DNA of 64,000 nt, from assembly GCA_902628235.1 (NCBI GenBank), contig CACOMD010000002.1:1-64000 (forward strand), written 5' to 3'. The notes under the pieces were generated by a model. The model was not told the DNA's origin, ran no database searches, and saw only the letters and a program-made list of their open reading frames with translations. Of this stretch, positions 1 to 9,894 are shown piece by piece. Both the position numbers and the translations under genes were made by a program. Each line of letters begins with the position of its first letter. Position 1 is the stretch's first letter. The stretch comes from an uncultured Prochlorococcus sp. (GTDB lineage: Bacteria; Cyanobacteriota; Cyanobacteriia; PCC-6307; Cyanobiaceae).

Positions 1-769
1 CACTTAAATGGCTTAACCATTTACCTAATTGTTCTTGATGGATCTTTTGTTCTACTTTATCAAGTGGTTCTTCATGATTAGTATCAGCTATTAGATCGCC
101 GAGGAAGCTTCTTCCATCATCTCCATTAACGGGAGCATCTAAACTACTTGTAGAGAGTGCTTGCCTTAAGACAGAATCAAGCTCTTCAACTCCTATATCC
201 ATTGCTTCCGCAATTTCTATTCTGCTAGGCATTGCACCAAGCTTATGGGCAAGCTCTCTACTAACTTTTCTGATAGTTGCTAATCTTTCACTTAAATGAA
301 CAGGTAAACGAATTGTTCTAGATTGGCACGCAATCGCTCTTGTCATGCTTTGGCGAATCCACCAAAAAGCATATGTAGAGAATTTATAACCTCTGGTTGG
401 ATCAAATTTCTCAACAGCTCTTTCTAATCCCAATGAACCTTCTTGAACTAGATCAAGAAGCTCTAAGCCTTTGCCTTGATATTTTTTTGCTACGCTCACA
501 ACTAATCTAAGATTTGCCTTCATCATTCTTTCTTTAGCTCTTCTACCAATTTTTATTGTTCTTTTTTGTTGTAAGGTAAATTCTTTATTTTTTTCAGTAA
601 CCTGACCGTCTTCAGTAAGAGCCATCAGCTTCTGAACTTGATTACCCAATTCAATTTCTTCTGCTGGAGTCAATAGAGGGACTCTTCCAATATTCGAAAG
701 ATACCAACTTATTGGATCATTACCTCTTCTTTTCTGAGGTTCAGCTGATACTGGAATTGAAGAAGCCAT
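1..769 (-). CDS. RNA polymerase sigma-70 factor, group 1/2 type (3' end cut by window)
   Basis: This is a primary-like sigma factor that directs RNA polymerase to promoters. The start is the ATG at 769 (MASSIPVSAEP); about 256 residues are visible before the gene runs off the window. A region 1.2-like block (DPISWYLSNIGRVPLLT) is followed by region 2 (AKERMMKANLRLVVSVAKKY, LLDLVQEGSLGLERAVEKFD) and the region 2.3/2.4 helix FSTYAFWWIRQ, then region 3 (SERLATIRKVSREL). The long region 1.1 of classical RpoD is missing, which points to a group 2 cyanobacterial factor, although Prochlorococcus primary factors can also be short. Family membership is certain; the exact group is not. Confidence 0.93.
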   Translation of the reverse strand, partial: MASSIPVSAEPQKRRGNDPISWYLSNIGRVPLLTPAEEIELGNQVQKLMALTEDGQVTEKNKEFTLQQKRTIKIGRRAKERMMKANLRLVVSVAKKYQGKGLELLDLVQEGSLGLERAVEKFDPTRGYKFSTYAFWWIRQSMTRAIACQSRTIRLPVHLSERLATIRKVSRELAHKLGAMPSRIEIAEAMDIGVEELDSVLRQALSTSSLDAPVNGDDGRSFLGDLIADTNHEEPLDKVEQKIHQEQLGKWLSHLS

Positions 770-909
770 TTTCGCACCTAATTTGGGTATTAAAACTTTC
801 CTACATATTTTCGAAAAACCATCATTTTTTAATATCCGCTTCAGATTTGCAGTAACAATTGTTTAGTTATGTGTTTAAAACTATAAAAAACTCGCCAAAA
901 TTGTCATTT

Positions 910-2478
910 TCAAGACATTTGTCTCGTTTTTATCTGCCTTACTAGTTTTGTTAATTCTTCTCCAATTTTGGATGCACTTGATCCACTCGAGCATTGATGT
1001 GCAGCGTATGAATGTATCAAAACATATCTAGCAAAAGATTCAGTTGAAATTTTCTTTCCAGAAGCTAATTCTAGTGCGGACATGCCTGAAACAAAACCAG
1101 ATAAAAGATCACCTAAACCGGCCCTGGCAGAATCTTCATCTGTTTCATATATTTGCCATGCAGTACCATTTGCATCTGCAATTATGCTATGTGCTCCTTT
1201 GAGTAAAATACTAATATTAAATTCTTTTGCAGCTCGTAAAGCTAATTCTATATTATTTGATTCTTTTAAGTATGGAAATAATCTTTGAAATTCATTTATG
1301 TGAGGTGTTATCCATGTTTGAAATGTCTTATTTAAAAAAAACTGGCATCCTTCTTTTGATAAAGCTATTCGGTTCAATGCATCTGCATCCAAAATCAAAA
1401 TGCCCTCAAAATTTTTTAAGTAAAAAAGACATTTTTCCCAATCAGGTACATCTATACCAATGCCTGGACCAATAACTATTGAATCAAAACGATTAAAGTC
1501 GATTGTTTTGAATGATTCATACAAAAGTGAATTCCCATCTGAAGAACTTTTTAAGTAACCTTCTAAGACAACTTCAGGTGCAACTTGCCAAATCGATTTA
1601 GCTATTATTTCTGGAACTATAGCTTTAACAAGCCCAACCCCACTTGCCAATGCTCCTTTTATTACTAAAGAGGCTGCTCCAAGATATTTATTACTTCCTG
1701 TTACTAGTAAAGTTCTTCCTCGATTATATTTACTTTGATTTTTAGGAGGCAGCAAAAGACTTATTTTTTTTAAGTCTCGATTAGAGACACTTAAAAGATT
1801 TGTTATTTTTTTTGAAAATAGTTTTACATTTAAATCAATATCAATATTGATAATTTTTCCAACATAAGGTATAGCTACATCTTGTAATATACCTATTTTT
1901 TTTAATCCAATAGATAATGTGAAATTTGATTTAATTGCACTTTTTGAAAATACTTTTCCAGTATCTGGGCATAAACCTGTTGGAATATCAATACTTACTA
2001 TTTTACCGAAACCGCTATCAAATTTTTTATTAAACATTTTGATTATTTGATTATCTATACCTTTGTTCTGATTATTCCCCAAAATCGCATCAATCCATAA
2101 ATCATTATTAAAAGGATCTGGAAGATTATCTAATTTTTTAACTCCAATAGAGGTAATATAATTAAGTTGCTGCAAAGTTAACTTTTTCCTAATAGGGAAG
2201 GGGCACCAAACGGTAACACTATAGCCTTTCAAAAATAATTCTCTGGCAACTACGGCTCCATCGCCACCATTATGTCCAGGACCAATAAAAACGATTACTC
2301 CATTTTTGATAAGATCTTTTTTTTTAAGAAGCCACTGACTTAATCTCAAACCAACTTTTTCCATCAATGATTCCACAGGCATCCCTCTAGAAAAAGTATC
2401 TTTCTCAATCTCTATCATTTGTTTTGAATAGACAATTAAATGCTCTGAATCTAAATTTGGCCAATTAATTTCATTCAT
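910..2478 (-). CDS. nnrD: Bifunctional NAD(P)H-hydrate epimerase / ADP-dependent NAD(P)H-hydrate dehydratase
   Basis: A metabolite-repair enzyme that epimerises and dehydrates damaged NADHX/NADPHX back to NAD(P)H. The N-terminal half is a YjeF_N epimerase domain (GPGHNGGDGAVVAREL near residue 70). The C-terminal half is a ribokinase-like dehydratase with a glycine-rich repeat (VIGPGIGI) and the catalytic-type GDLLSG motif. I start it at the ATG at 2478 (MNEINWPN); an in-frame TTG eight codons earlier is less likely. At 522 residues it matches the usual fused enzyme. It lies divergent from mnmA, 47 bp away, and upstream of the sigma gene on the same strand. Confidence 0.93.
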   Translation of the reverse strand: MNEINWPNLDSEHLIVYSKQMIEIEKDTFSRGMPVESLMEKVGLRLSQWLLKKKDLIKNGVIVFIGPGHNGGDGAVVARELFLKGYSVTVWCPFPIRKKLTLQQLNYITSIGVKKLDNLPDPFNNDLWIDAILGNNQNKGIDNQIIKMFNKKFDSGFGKIVSIDIPTGLCPDTGKVFSKSAIKSNFTLSIGLKKIGILQDVAIPYVGKIINIDIDLNVKLFSKKITNLLSVSNRDLKKISLLLPPKNQSKYNRGRTLLVTGSNKYLGAASLVIKGALASGVGLVKAIVPEIIAKSIWQVAPEVVLEGYLKSSSDGNSLLYESFKTIDFNRFDSIVIGPGIGIDVPDWEKCLFYLKNFEGILILDADALNRIALSKEGCQFFLNKTFQTWITPHINEFQRLFPYLKESNNIELALRAAKEFNISILLKGAHSIIADANGTAWQIYETDEDSARAGLGDLLSGFVSGMSALELASGKKISTESFARYVLIHSYAAHQCSSGSSASKIGEELTKLVRQIKTRQMS

Positions 2479-2525
2479 AATAAATTTATAGATAAAAATC
2501 AAACTGATTAAAAAGACTTAGATTA

Positions 2526-3683
2526 ATGACTAAATCTATTAAAGAAAAAAAGTTAGAAAACTATTCTTCTATTAATAGTAATTCCAAACAACCCAAAAAA
2601 ATTGTTGTTGGACTATCTGGAGGCGTTGATAGTTCACTATCAGCAGCACTATTAATTGAAGAAGGATGGTCTGTAGAAGGTCTTACATTGTGGTTAATGA
2701 AAGGGCAAGGCTCATGTTGTTCCGAGGGCTTAGTAGATGCAGCAGGACTATGTGAAGATTTAGGCATTAGTCACCATATAATTGATTCAAGAAGCCTATT
2801 TGCAGAGAAAGTAATAGAAAAAACAACACAAGGGTATGAGTCTGGCATAACTCCTCTTCCATGTTCGATGTGTAATAAGAGTGTGAAGTTTGAAGAAATG
2901 CTTAATTGGGCCAAAGAACAAAAAGTTTTCACATATATAGCGACTGGACATTATGCACAAATAAAAAAAATTGAAGAGATTAAAATAAACTTATCAAAAA
3001 ATCTTGAATACAATGATTATCTTCTCTTAAGAGGTGTTGATAAAAATAAAGATCAAAGTTATTTTCTCTATAGTCTTTCACAAGAGGTATTAAGCAGATT
3101 AGTATTGCCACTTGGGAAATTAAAAAAAGAGGAGACACGAGAAGAAGCCTCTAGGCTGGGATTAAGAACTGCACAAAAACCGGAAAGTCAAGATTTATGT
3201 CTAGTTGAACATTATGGCTCAATGAGTAAGTTTATCGATCATCATATCCCTGAGAAAAATGGACAAATAAAACATATAAATGGAGAGGTATTAGGCTCAC
3301 ATAATGGGATTCAACATTTTACAGTTGGTCAAAGAAAAGGAATTGGAATTTCTTGGAGAGAACCTCTTTATGTTAAAAAGCTAGACTATACAAATAATGT
3401 AGTTTATGTAGCCAGCATTATAGATTTATTAGAAAGAACAGCAATCATAAAAGATCTTAATTGGGTATCGATACAAGAACCCAATGAAGAGATAGAAGTT
3501 AGTGCCCAAATCAGATATAGAAGTAAACCAGTCAAAGGAAGACTGATTCCAATAAAGACTGGCAATAATGTTAACACTAACTATAAATTGATTTTTAATG
3601 ATGACCAAAGTTCAATAACTCCTGGCCAAGCAGCTGTTTTTTATCAAGATGAAATTCTTTTAGGGGGAGGAATAATTACTTAA
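2526..3683 (+). CDS. mnmA: tRNA-specific 2-thiouridylase MnmA
   Basis: Installs the 2-thio group on wobble uridine 34 of tRNA-Lys, -Glu and -Gln. The PP-loop motif SGGVDSS lies near residue 31. The catalytic cysteines are in [12 protein letters not shown] and in QDLC, and the signature GQRKGIGI is present. The length (385 aa) fits the family plus a short N-terminal extension rich in Lys, Asn and Ser. It starts at ATG 2526, divergent from the NAD(P)HX repair gene. Its 3' end overlaps the convergent lnt gene by 8 bp. Confidence 0.97.
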   Translation: MTKSIKEKKLENYSSINSNSKQPKKIVVGLSGGVDSSLSAALLIEEGWSVEGLTLWLMKGQGSCCSEGLVDAAGLCEDLGISHHIIDSRSLFAEKVIEKTTQGYESGITPLPCSMCNKSVKFEEMLNWAKEQKVFTYIATGHYAQIKKIEEIKINLSKNLEYNDYLLLRGVDKNKDQSYFLYSLSQEVLSRLVLPLGKLKKEETREEASRLGLRTAQKPESQDLCLVEHYGSMSKFIDHHIPEKNGQIKHINGEVLGSHNGIQHFTVGQRKGIGISWREPLYVKKLDYTNNVVYVASIIDLLERTAIIKDLNWVSIQEPNEEIEVSAQIRYRSKPVKGRLIPIKTGNNVNTNYKLIFNDDQSSITPGQAAVFYQDEILLGGGIIT

Positions 3684-5169
3684 TGTCCTCAAAAAATTTT
3701 ATATAAATTGAAAGAGAAATGAAAGTTATTATTAACGGCCATATCCAATATTGAGTATAAAAAGTTTTTTTATTTAATAAATTTGTATAAACAACTTCAT
3801 TATCTTCTTTATTAGATTCCATTAATTTATCTATCCGGCCATCATTTCTAATTAAACCTGAAGGTCCAGTATTTGAAGCAATAACCGTATCAATATTATT
3901 TTCTATACTTCTCATTCTTACTAGAGAAAGATATTGATTAAAGATTCTTGATGGATAAGGATCTAAATTTGCAATTGCCAAAATAAATTTCGACCCATCT
4001 TGAACCGCATTTTGAATCTTTAAACCATCAGTTATTTCGTAACAAATAATTGCCGCGAAAGGAGGTAAATTCTCCCATTCAAAATATCTATTTTGCTGAC
4101 CAGATTCTATTCCTCCCAATGAAGATAAATTCAAAAACTTACGAAAAACTATTGGAATTTTTTCTCCCAAAGGAACAAGTCTATACTTATCTACAAAATC
4201 AGAATAAAAAGTATCACCCTCTTTATAAGCTAGTAGTGAATTTCTTATGCTATTTTTTTCTATTCTAAAACCCCCAATCAAGGTATTAATTTTACTTGGC
4301 TCTTGAAAATAAAAATTTGTTTTTAAGGTACCTTCTGGCACGACAAGTAGTTTTGCATCCCTAGATAAGGCTTTGTTTTGTTCAAGAAGAATTTGATGAG
4401 TAGTTTTTAGATTATTTTGAAATAATTTTTCCCTTGTCGGTATATTTGTTTGCCATATAGCTATTGGATATAAAGAATTACGAAAATTATCAGGTTGAAT
4501 TAAAAAACCACCAATTAAGTGCAAACAGAAAATACTTGCTATGCCTACAAAAAATACTTTATTGAAATTTAATTTTCTTTTCCATCTTTCAAAAATAAGA
4601 AAAATCCAAAATCCTAAAAAAATGATAATAAAGCAAACACCTGGGGAACCAATTAATCTTGCTAGACCAGCAAGATATAAATCACCAGGGATTAAACTTT
4701 CGCCAATACCAATCCAAAAAAAAGAAGTTTGAGATATAAATACTTCACCAAATGCCCATAATAATGATATTAAAGTAACTCTCATAAAAACAAAACTATC
4801 TTTTTGAGAAAAAATATCATTTTTAGAAATTATCTTACTTCCAACTAAACCCCATAGAATCACACAAAAGCCTCCTAATAATGAGCAAAAAATCAAAATA
4901 ATATTAGAGATTAAGATACTTGTAATCCAAGAAAAGCCAAGCCAAGTTAATGGATGAAGATAAAGAAGCCAATAATGACTAATGAAGATAAAAAAAAAGC
5001 CCCATAAAAAATTTGAATATTTCCTGTCAAATCCACTCCATAATATTGATAATGATATTGGCATTAAAATTATCCAGAAATAGGAGGATATTGAAATTCC
5101 TCCCAAGATTCCTCCAGAGACAGGAGTTAGATACTTTAAGAATTTATTGTTTTTAAATAATTTGAACAA
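3676..5169 (-). CDS. lnt: Apolipoprotein N-acyltransferase
   Basis: Adds the third acyl chain to the N-terminal cysteine of exported lipoproteins, acting in the plasma membrane. The N-terminal half has about six hydrophobic helices. The C-terminal half is a periplasmic nitrilase-like domain with the Glu-Lys-Cys triad visible in VVPEGTL, PLGEKIP and IICYEIT. A final transmembrane helix ([16 protein letters not shown]) closes the protein. The start is a TTG at 5169, since no ATG lies in frame upstream; the exact start is uncertain. Prochlorococcus forms are divergent, but the triad is intact. Confidence 0.9.
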   Translation of the reverse strand: MFKLFKNNKFLKYLTPVSGGILGGISISSYFWIILMPISLSILWSGFDRKYSNFLWGFFFIFISHYWLLYLHPLTWLGFSWITSILISNIILIFCSLLGGFCVILWGLVGSKIISKNDIFSQKDSFVFMRVTLISLLWAFGEVFISQTSFFWIGIGESLIPGDLYLAGLARLIGSPGVCFIIIFLGFWIFLIFERWKRKLNFNKVFFVGIASIFCLHLIGGFLIQPDNFRNSLYPIAIWQTNIPTREKLFQNNLKTTHQILLEQNKALSRDAKLLVVPEGTLKTNFYFQEPSKINTLIGGFRIEKNSIRNSLLAYKEGDTFYSDFVDKYRLVPLGEKIPIVFRKFLNLSSLGGIESGQQNRYFEWENLPPFAAIICYEITDGLKIQNAVQDGSKFILAIANLDPYPSRIFNQYLSLVRMRSIENNIDTVIASNTGPSGLIRNDGRIDKLMESNKEDNEVVYTNLLNKKTFYTQYWIWPLIITFISLSIYIKFFEDIK

Positions 5170-5252
5170 AATTAAAATCTTAATAAATTTATTAAAAATT
5201 AATTTAAGTGTACCTCTATCTGCAAGAATATTATTAGATAACTAATACATAA

Positions 5253-5822
5253 GTGAAAGAAGTATTTCTTAGTTTTGCAGTTTTTTTATTTTGCATTTCG
5301 GTAACAATTTACAGTCAATTTAATTCTCCTAGGCCAGTTAATGCCGCACAAAATGAATTAATGAGTAATACTGAAATTAGTTTAAATAAATCCACAGTTA
5401 AAAAAGTGAATTTATTTGAATTAGACCCCTCAGATCCAAACCCTACACTTTTTGCCATGGCAGACGAATCATCAGAAAATTTAAACACAAGAACTACAGA
5501 AACTGGCTTAGTAATTGAGGATAAAGTTATAGGAGATGGAGATGAGGCAGTTTCTGGTAAAACGGTGACTGTTAATTACACTGGGACTCTAGTTAATGGA
5601 GATCAATTCGACAGCAGTATAGGAAGAGCTCCATTTAGTTTTCCTTTAGGCGCTGGGAGAGTTATTAAAGGATGGGATGAAGGAGTGGCTGGGATGAAGG
5701 TTGGAGGAAAGAGAATTTTAACAATCCCTCCTGAATTGGGCTATGGCTCTAGAGGTGCTGGTAATGTGATACCCGCAAACGCAACATTAATTTTTGAAGT
5801 AGATTTATTAAAAGTTAATTAA
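5253..5822 (+). CDS. FKBP-type peptidyl-prolyl cis-trans isomerase, exported
   Basis: Catalyses proline isomerisation of proteins outside the cytoplasm. It starts with GTG at 5253. Residues 4-22 form a hydrophobic signal segment, with a possible AxA-type cleavage region near VNAAQ. A linker of about 60 residues precedes a complete FKBP domain (about residues 85-189) with DQFDSS, GAGRVIKGWDEG, MKVGGKR and PPELGYG motifs. It is divergent from lnt. The location, lumen or periplasm, cannot be decided from the sequence. Confidence 0.93.
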   Translation: MKEVFLSFAVFLFCISVTIYSQFNSPRPVNAAQNELMSNTEISLNKSTVKKVNLFELDPSDPNPTLFAMADESSENLNTRTTETGLVIEDKVIGDGDEAVSGKTVTVNYTGTLVNGDQFDSSIGRAPFSFPLGAGRVIKGWDEGVAGMKVGGKRILTIPPELGYGSRGAGNVIPANATLIFEVDLLKVN

Positions 5823-5899
5823 TAAAATTAGAAAATATTCTGAGACTTTTCAAGTTGATGGATGTATAACTAAAATAATAATAAATACATTTAAAAGAA

Positions 5900-6373
5900 A
5901 TGCTTAGCAAAGTATTAACCTCAATTTTGAAGAAAACATCGATGATGAAAGTTCATGCCCATTGTGATGGTCCATGTGGAGTTTATGATCCAGCCTCAAC
6001 AAGAGTAGCTGCAGAGGCTGTGTTATCAATGACAAAAAAATTAATTGATTTAAAACCTCCCTCAAGTACAAATTCTGAAGAATGGTCCGCATACAATAAT
6101 ACTTTCTCAAGATATGTAGCTATTAAGGAAGATCAAGCAAAAGAGACAAAGAAAGAAATTCTTATTTTATGGACAGATTATTTTAAGCCTGTACACCTAG
6201 AAACTTATCCTGATTTGCACGATACAATTTGGAAAGCTACAAAATTATGTAGTGCATGCAAAGTAAACATTGATCAAGCTCAAGCTGAGGAACTTATGAA
6301 TTACGTTGAAAAAATACATAATATATTTTGGCAAACTAAGGGGAGAAGCGATTCTTTTATAAAAGCTAGTTAG
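5900..6373 (+). CDS. sodN: Nickel-containing superoxide dismutase precursor
   Basis: Disproportionates superoxide using nickel; marine picocyanobacteria use it in place of an iron enzyme. The mature N-terminus and nickel hook is HCDGPCGVYDP, beginning at residue 21. Ligands are His1, Cys2 and Cys6 of the mature protein. Residue 4 is Gly where Streptomyces has Leu. A 20-residue propeptide rich in Lys, Ser and Met precedes it and must be removed to expose His1. The remainder is the four-helix bundle. The next gene is the maturation protease sodX, and a perfect hairpin separates the two. Confidence 0.97.
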   Translation: MLSKVLTSILKKTSMMKVHAHCDGPCGVYDPASTRVAAEAVLSMTKKLIDLKPPSSTNSEEWSAYNNTFSRYVAIKEDQAKETKKEILILWTDYFKPVHLETYPDLHDTIWKATKLCSACKVNIDQAQAEELMNYVEKIHNIFWQTKGRSDSFIKAS

Positions 6374-6396
6374 TAAACCTGTCTATTAGTATTAAA

Positions 6397-6759
6397 ATTT
6401 CTGATTTATTTCTACTGCTGTTTTTCAAAAGAAAAACAGCAGTAGTTTCAGGTATTTCAATGGAACCAATATTGGAAAGTGGTGATATTGTTTTCTATAA
6501 AGATGTTATCGATAGATCATCTATTTCCATCGGAGATATTGTCATATTTGATCATCCGACAAAAAATATTAAATTAATTAAAAAGATTTCGTCAATTAAG
6601 GGAGTGGGATTAGAAGTCTCAGGTGAAAATACAAATTTTAGTGATGATAGTAATTACTTTGGTTTGATTAATAAAAATTCTGTTGTGGGTATTGTCACCT
6701 CAAGGATTTCAAAGAAATCAATGAATAATCTGAAATTTATTTTTAACCTAAAACAATAA
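6397..6759 (+). CDS. sodX: Nickel-type superoxide dismutase maturation protease (S26 signal-peptidase family)
   Basis: Removes the SodN propeptide. The S26 core is VSGISMEPILESGDIV, where Ser just before Met is the expected nucleophile. KLIKKI and the GENTNFSDDSNYFG segment match the Lys box and the downstream box. The only canonical start in frame is the ATG at 6460, which is that Met and would exclude the nucleophile. The frame is open back to 6370 with no ATG, GTG or TTG, so I propose an ATT start (6385, 6391 or 6397) or CTG at 6379. The coordinates use 6397. The 3' end overlaps the convergent permease gene by 17 bp. Confidence 0.85.
   Translation: MSDLFLLLFFKRKTAVVSGISMEPILESGDIVFYKDVIDRSSISIGDIVIFDHPTKNIKLIKKISSIKGVGLEVSGENTNFSDDSNYFGLINKNSVVGIVTSRISKKSMNNLKFIFNLKQ
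6412..6445 (+). other. Perfect 15-bp stem, 4-nt loop hairpin between sodN and sodX
   Basis: The left arm at 6412-6426 (CTACTGCTGTTTTTC) and the right arm at 6431-6445 (GAAAAACAGCAGTAG) are exactly complementary, with an AAAA loop. It lies 39 bp after the sodN stop. No U-tract follows, so it is not a classic terminator. It may stabilise the sodN 3' end, act as a processing site, or reduce sodX translation. The same bases are in frame with sodX and would encode LLLFFKRKTAVV. Confidence 0.85.
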
Positions 6760-7498
6760 GAGTACTTTTTTGTATCCAAAATAGCCCTACGGAGAAAGAA
6801 ATTCCTCCTGCAAAAGCTATTAAACTTTTAAGTTGATTTTTACCAAACTTTAGAGTTGAAATAGAAATTAAATAAGTAAATAAGCTCATAATTACCAATG
6901 AACCAATTAAATATGAAAATAAATAAAAAATTGCTCCTTGTATATCAGGAATTGTAATAACAAATATTAATGGTATTAAATGTGATCCTCCAGCAATTCC
7001 ATGTAGAAGACCTAATCCTGTTAAAGCATGAGCATTTTTATTATGTAGATTTTTATTTTGATGATAATGATAATGTTTGTGAGTAATTCCATTATTATGC
7101 TCATGCTGATGAGTGTGGATTCCAAAATTCTTGGAATTTCTTATTGCAATTACGCCGATAATTAATAAAGATATACCAACGAAGAATTCTGCGAAGCTTG
7201 AAAATCTTTCTAATGGAATTATGTCTCTTATGAAGATTGCAAGTATTGAAAGAATAATAATTCCCGATGAATGTCCTATACCCCAAGACAAGCCATTCTT
7301 TAAGGCAGACTTTGGGTTAGTAATTGAAGATGGAGCCATTGCTACAAGGTGATCTGCTCCGCTTACTACATGAATTATGCCCGCAGATAATCCCATTGGA
7401 ATTGCATATTTTGATGATGAAAATAAATTAATATGATCGCCATTATTACTTAAATGATTTATCTGAGCGAATAAATCTTGGGGAATTATATGCAGCAT
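6743..7498 (-). CDS. Probable nickel permease (UreH/HupE/NicO-like), SodN-associated
   Basis: A polytopic membrane protein of 251 residues with about six helices. The motifs VVSGADHLVAM (residues 44-54) and GIGHSSG (73-79), and later LLHGIAGGSHL, resemble metal-binding segments of nickel transporters. A cytosolic loop at residues 128-157 contains ten histidines (HTHQHEH, HKHYHYH). It is convergent with, and overlaps, sodX. That neighbourhood supports nickel uptake for SodN. This function is inferred; cobalt or another metal remains possible. It starts at ATG 7498. Confidence 0.8.
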   Translation of the reverse strand: MLHIIPQDLFAQINHLSNNGDHINLFSSSKYAIPMGLSAGIIHVVSGADHLVAMAPSSITNPKSALKNGLSWGIGHSSGIIILSILAIFIRDIIPLERFSSFAEFFVGISLLIIGVIAIRNSKNFGIHTHQHEHNNGITHKHYHYHQNKNLHNKNAHALTGLGLLHGIAGGSHLIPLIFVITIPDIQGAIFYLFSYLIGSLVIMSLFTYLISISTLKFGKNQLKSLIAFAGGISFSVGLFWIQKSTLIVLG

Positions 7499-7556
7499 AA
7501 ATTTATATCAACAACTATTAATTATAAAATCCAATACACCTAATACGTGTACTTTA

Positions 7557-8444
7557 TTAAACAGGTTTAAGTAATGTTTTAAAAGAATTTTCAATATCTT
7601 TTTCTTTCATAAATCTTTCTCCAATTAAAACTCCTTTAATCCCATGATTCTTAAGCCTAATTAGGTCTTTATTATTATTAATTCCTGATTCGCTTATAAA
7701 AATATTATTTTTTTTTATAACATCATTTGATAAATTATCCATTAATGAAGTTGTAACTTTTAAATCAGTAGTAAATGTTTTTAAATCCCTATTATTTATA
7801 CCTATAAGATTAAAACAATTTAATTTAATAATTCTTTGCAGCTCTGACTTATCATGAACCTCAACCAAAACATCCAGATTCAATTTATCAGCAATTTTTT
7901 TTAAATAAATTAAATCAGCATTTGTCAGAATTGCTGCTATAAATAAAACTGCATCAGCGCCTGAGCACCTTGCTTTATAGATTTGATATGCAGATATAAT
8001 GAAATCTTTGCAAAGTAATGGAAGCTGAGTTGCCTCTCTTACAGTTGATAATATTTCGAAGCCACCTTTAAAAAACTTTTTATCAGTTAAGACAGATATA
8101 CAGCTAGCACCAGATTTCTCATAAATTGAAGCTATTTGAGAAGGATAAAAATCTTCTCTTATAACTCCTTTACTAGGACTTGCTTTTTTAATTTCCGCAA
8201 TTACTGCTGGCTTATTCTTGGAGTGAATTATCTCATCAGTAAAATTTTTAGTTTGAGGTAAACCATCTATTTTCTTTATTAAATTTTCAAGAGGAACTGA
8301 TTTTTTAAAATTTGAAATTTCAATATCTTTATGCCAAATAATTTCTTCTAGGATATTTCTTGCTTTTGAATCTTTATGAGGAATTGCATATTCTAAGTTT
8401 TCAACTCTAATTTTTGGATTAGGTGGTTTTCTTCTAATTTCCAT
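7557..8444 (-). CDS. trpC: Indole-3-glycerol phosphate synthase
   Basis: Closes the indole ring from CdRP in tryptophan synthesis. It is a (beta/alpha)8 barrel. Visible motifs are [15 protein letters not shown] (catalytic Lys), [37 protein letters not shown] and FISESGI near the C-terminus. The 295 residues include the N-terminal extension ([17 protein letters not shown]) typical of cyanobacterial forms. It sits 10 bp downstream of lpdA on the same strand, so cotranscription is likely. Confidence 0.97.
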   Translation of the reverse strand: MEIRRKPPNPKIRVENLEYAIPHKDSKARNILEEIIWHKDIEISNFKKSVPLENLIKKIDGLPQTKNFTDEIIHSKNKPAVIAEIKKASPSKGVIREDFYPSQIASIYEKSGASCISVLTDKKFFKGGFEILSTVREATQLPLLCKDFIISAYQIYKARCSGADAVLFIAAILTNADLIYLKKIADKLNLDVLVEVHDKSELQRIIKLNCFNLIGINNRDLKTFTTDLKVTTSLMDNLSNDVIKKNNIFISESGINNNKDLIRLKNHGIKGVLIGERFMKEKDIENSFKTLLKPV

Positions 8445-8454
8445 TTAAAAATAA

Positions 8455-9894
8455 CTATTTAATTTGAGCTGCTGCTTGCTTATATGCTACTTCAACTACT
8501 TCACTTAAAGTGGGATGCGTATGAATTTCTGTAGCTAATTGGGTAACATCTTGATTTCTCGCAATTGCATTAGCAACTTCTTGAATAAGGTCAGCAGCAT
8601 GTAAACCAAAAATATGAGCTCCTAAAACTTTTCCTGAGTCTTTATTAAAAATTAATTTCAGCATCCCATCACTTTCAAGTTCTGCTAAAGCTTTAGAATT
8701 AGCTTTAAAATAACTTTTAACAATTCCTAAACTAAAATTATCTTTTTTAGATATTTCCTTAGCATCATTCTCAGATAAACCAACAGAACTTATTTCAGGA
8801 TGAGTGAATGTTGCAGCAGGTATAGTTTTATAGTTAATTTCTTTTGAATTACCACAAATATTTTCAACAGCAATAACACCTTGAGCAGCAGCAGTATGAG
8901 CAAGCATAAGTTTTCCAGTTACATCTCCAACAGCATAAACATTTGGAATTATTTTTTTATCGTTTATTACTCTCATCTGATCATTAATCGTAATAAACCC
9001 TCTATTAGTTTCTATCCCAACTGATCCAAGATTTAAACCATTACTGTTAGGGATCCTTCCAGTGGCGACTAAAACAGCATCAACTTCTAAATTCTCAGTA
9101 ATTTTTTTTGTTGTAGCATCTGTTAATTCAATACTAACTGGGCATCCTGGAGTGACTTTTGTTGCAAAAACATTTGCTTTTGTCTCAATATCTCTCGATT
9201 GTATTAATGTTTTTTTTGCAATTTTTGTAATATCAGGATCGAATGTAGGCATAATATTTCCCAAAGCCTCGATCATCGTAACTTCACAACCTAAGGCTGT
9301 ATAAACATCTGCAAACTCAAGGCCAATATAACCACTGCCAATGATTGCGATCCATCTTGGAAGCCATTCAAGTTTGACTGCTTCGTCACTTGTAAAAACT
9401 GTCCGCCCATCACACGAAATTCCTTTGGGGACAAAAGGAGATGAACCTGTCGCAATAATGATATCTTTACATGAAAAAATCTTATCAATACCATTTTTAT
9501 CCCTAACACCAACTCTTTGATGTTGTTCAATGCGGCCAAAACCTCTAATTATTTGAACTCCGACTCTAGTTAAGGTTTTAGTCAGATTCTCTCTGATATT
9601 AAGTACTAAATTATTAGCATGATCTGAGATTTTAGCTCTTTCAAATCTAACGGGAGAAGTATGTATTCCAAATTTTGATAAGTGATCATAATTAGCAATC
9701 TCTCTAACTTTTCCACTTGCTGCTAAAAGAGCTTTAGAAGGAACACATCCTCTATTGACACAAGTCCCACCCATTTCAGCAGTTTCTACAATTGCAACCC
9801 TTAATCCTTTTTCAGCAGCATGTTTAGCAGCATCAAAGCCACCATATCCAGCACCTATTACGATTAAATCAAAGTCAAATTTAGATTCAGTCAC
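8455..9894 (-). CDS. lpdA: Dihydrolipoyl dehydrogenase (E3)
   Basis: The flavoprotein that reoxidises dihydrolipoamide in pyruvate dehydrogenase and, possibly, glycine cleavage. The FAD site is VIGAGYGGFDAA, the redox disulfide is GGTCVNRGCVPSKALL, the NAD site is IIGSGYIGLEFA, and the C-terminal His-Glu pair is in HTHPTLSE. The length is 479 aa. The start overlaps the 3' end of the upstream methyltransferase by 8 bp, suggesting a methyltransferase-lpdA-trpC operon. Confidence 0.97.
   Translation of the reverse strand: MTESKFDFDLIVIGAGYGGFDAAKHAAEKGLRVAIVETAEMGGTCVNRGCVPSKALLAASGKVREIANYDHLSKFGIHTSPVRFERAKISDHANNLVLNIRENLTKTLTRVGVQIIRGFGRIEQHQRVGVRDKNGIDKIFSCKDIIIATGSSPFVPKGISCDGRTVFTSDEAVKLEWLPRWIAIIGSGYIGLEFADVYTALGCEVTMIEALGNIMPTFDPDITKIAKKTLIQSRDIETKANVFATKVTPGCPVSIELTDATTKKITENLEVDAVLVATGRIPNSNGLNLGSVGIETNRGFITINDQMRVINDKKIIPNVYAVGDVTGKLMLAHTAAAQGVIAVENICGNSKEINYKTIPAATFTHPEISSVGLSENDAKEISKKDNFSLGIVKSYFKANSKALAELESDGMLKLIFNKDSGKVLGAHIFGLHAADLIQEVANAIARNQDVTQLATEIHTHPTLSEVVEVAYKQAAAQIK

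Noticed and set aside
6460-6759. sodX as a 99-residue protein from ATG 6460
   Set aside because: This start removes the S26 nucleophile Ser, which is encoded just upstream in the same frame.
9062-9304. Antisense open frames inside lpdA and other genes
   Set aside because: They lie opposite well-supported genes, have no recognisable domain and mirror the codon bias of the real gene.
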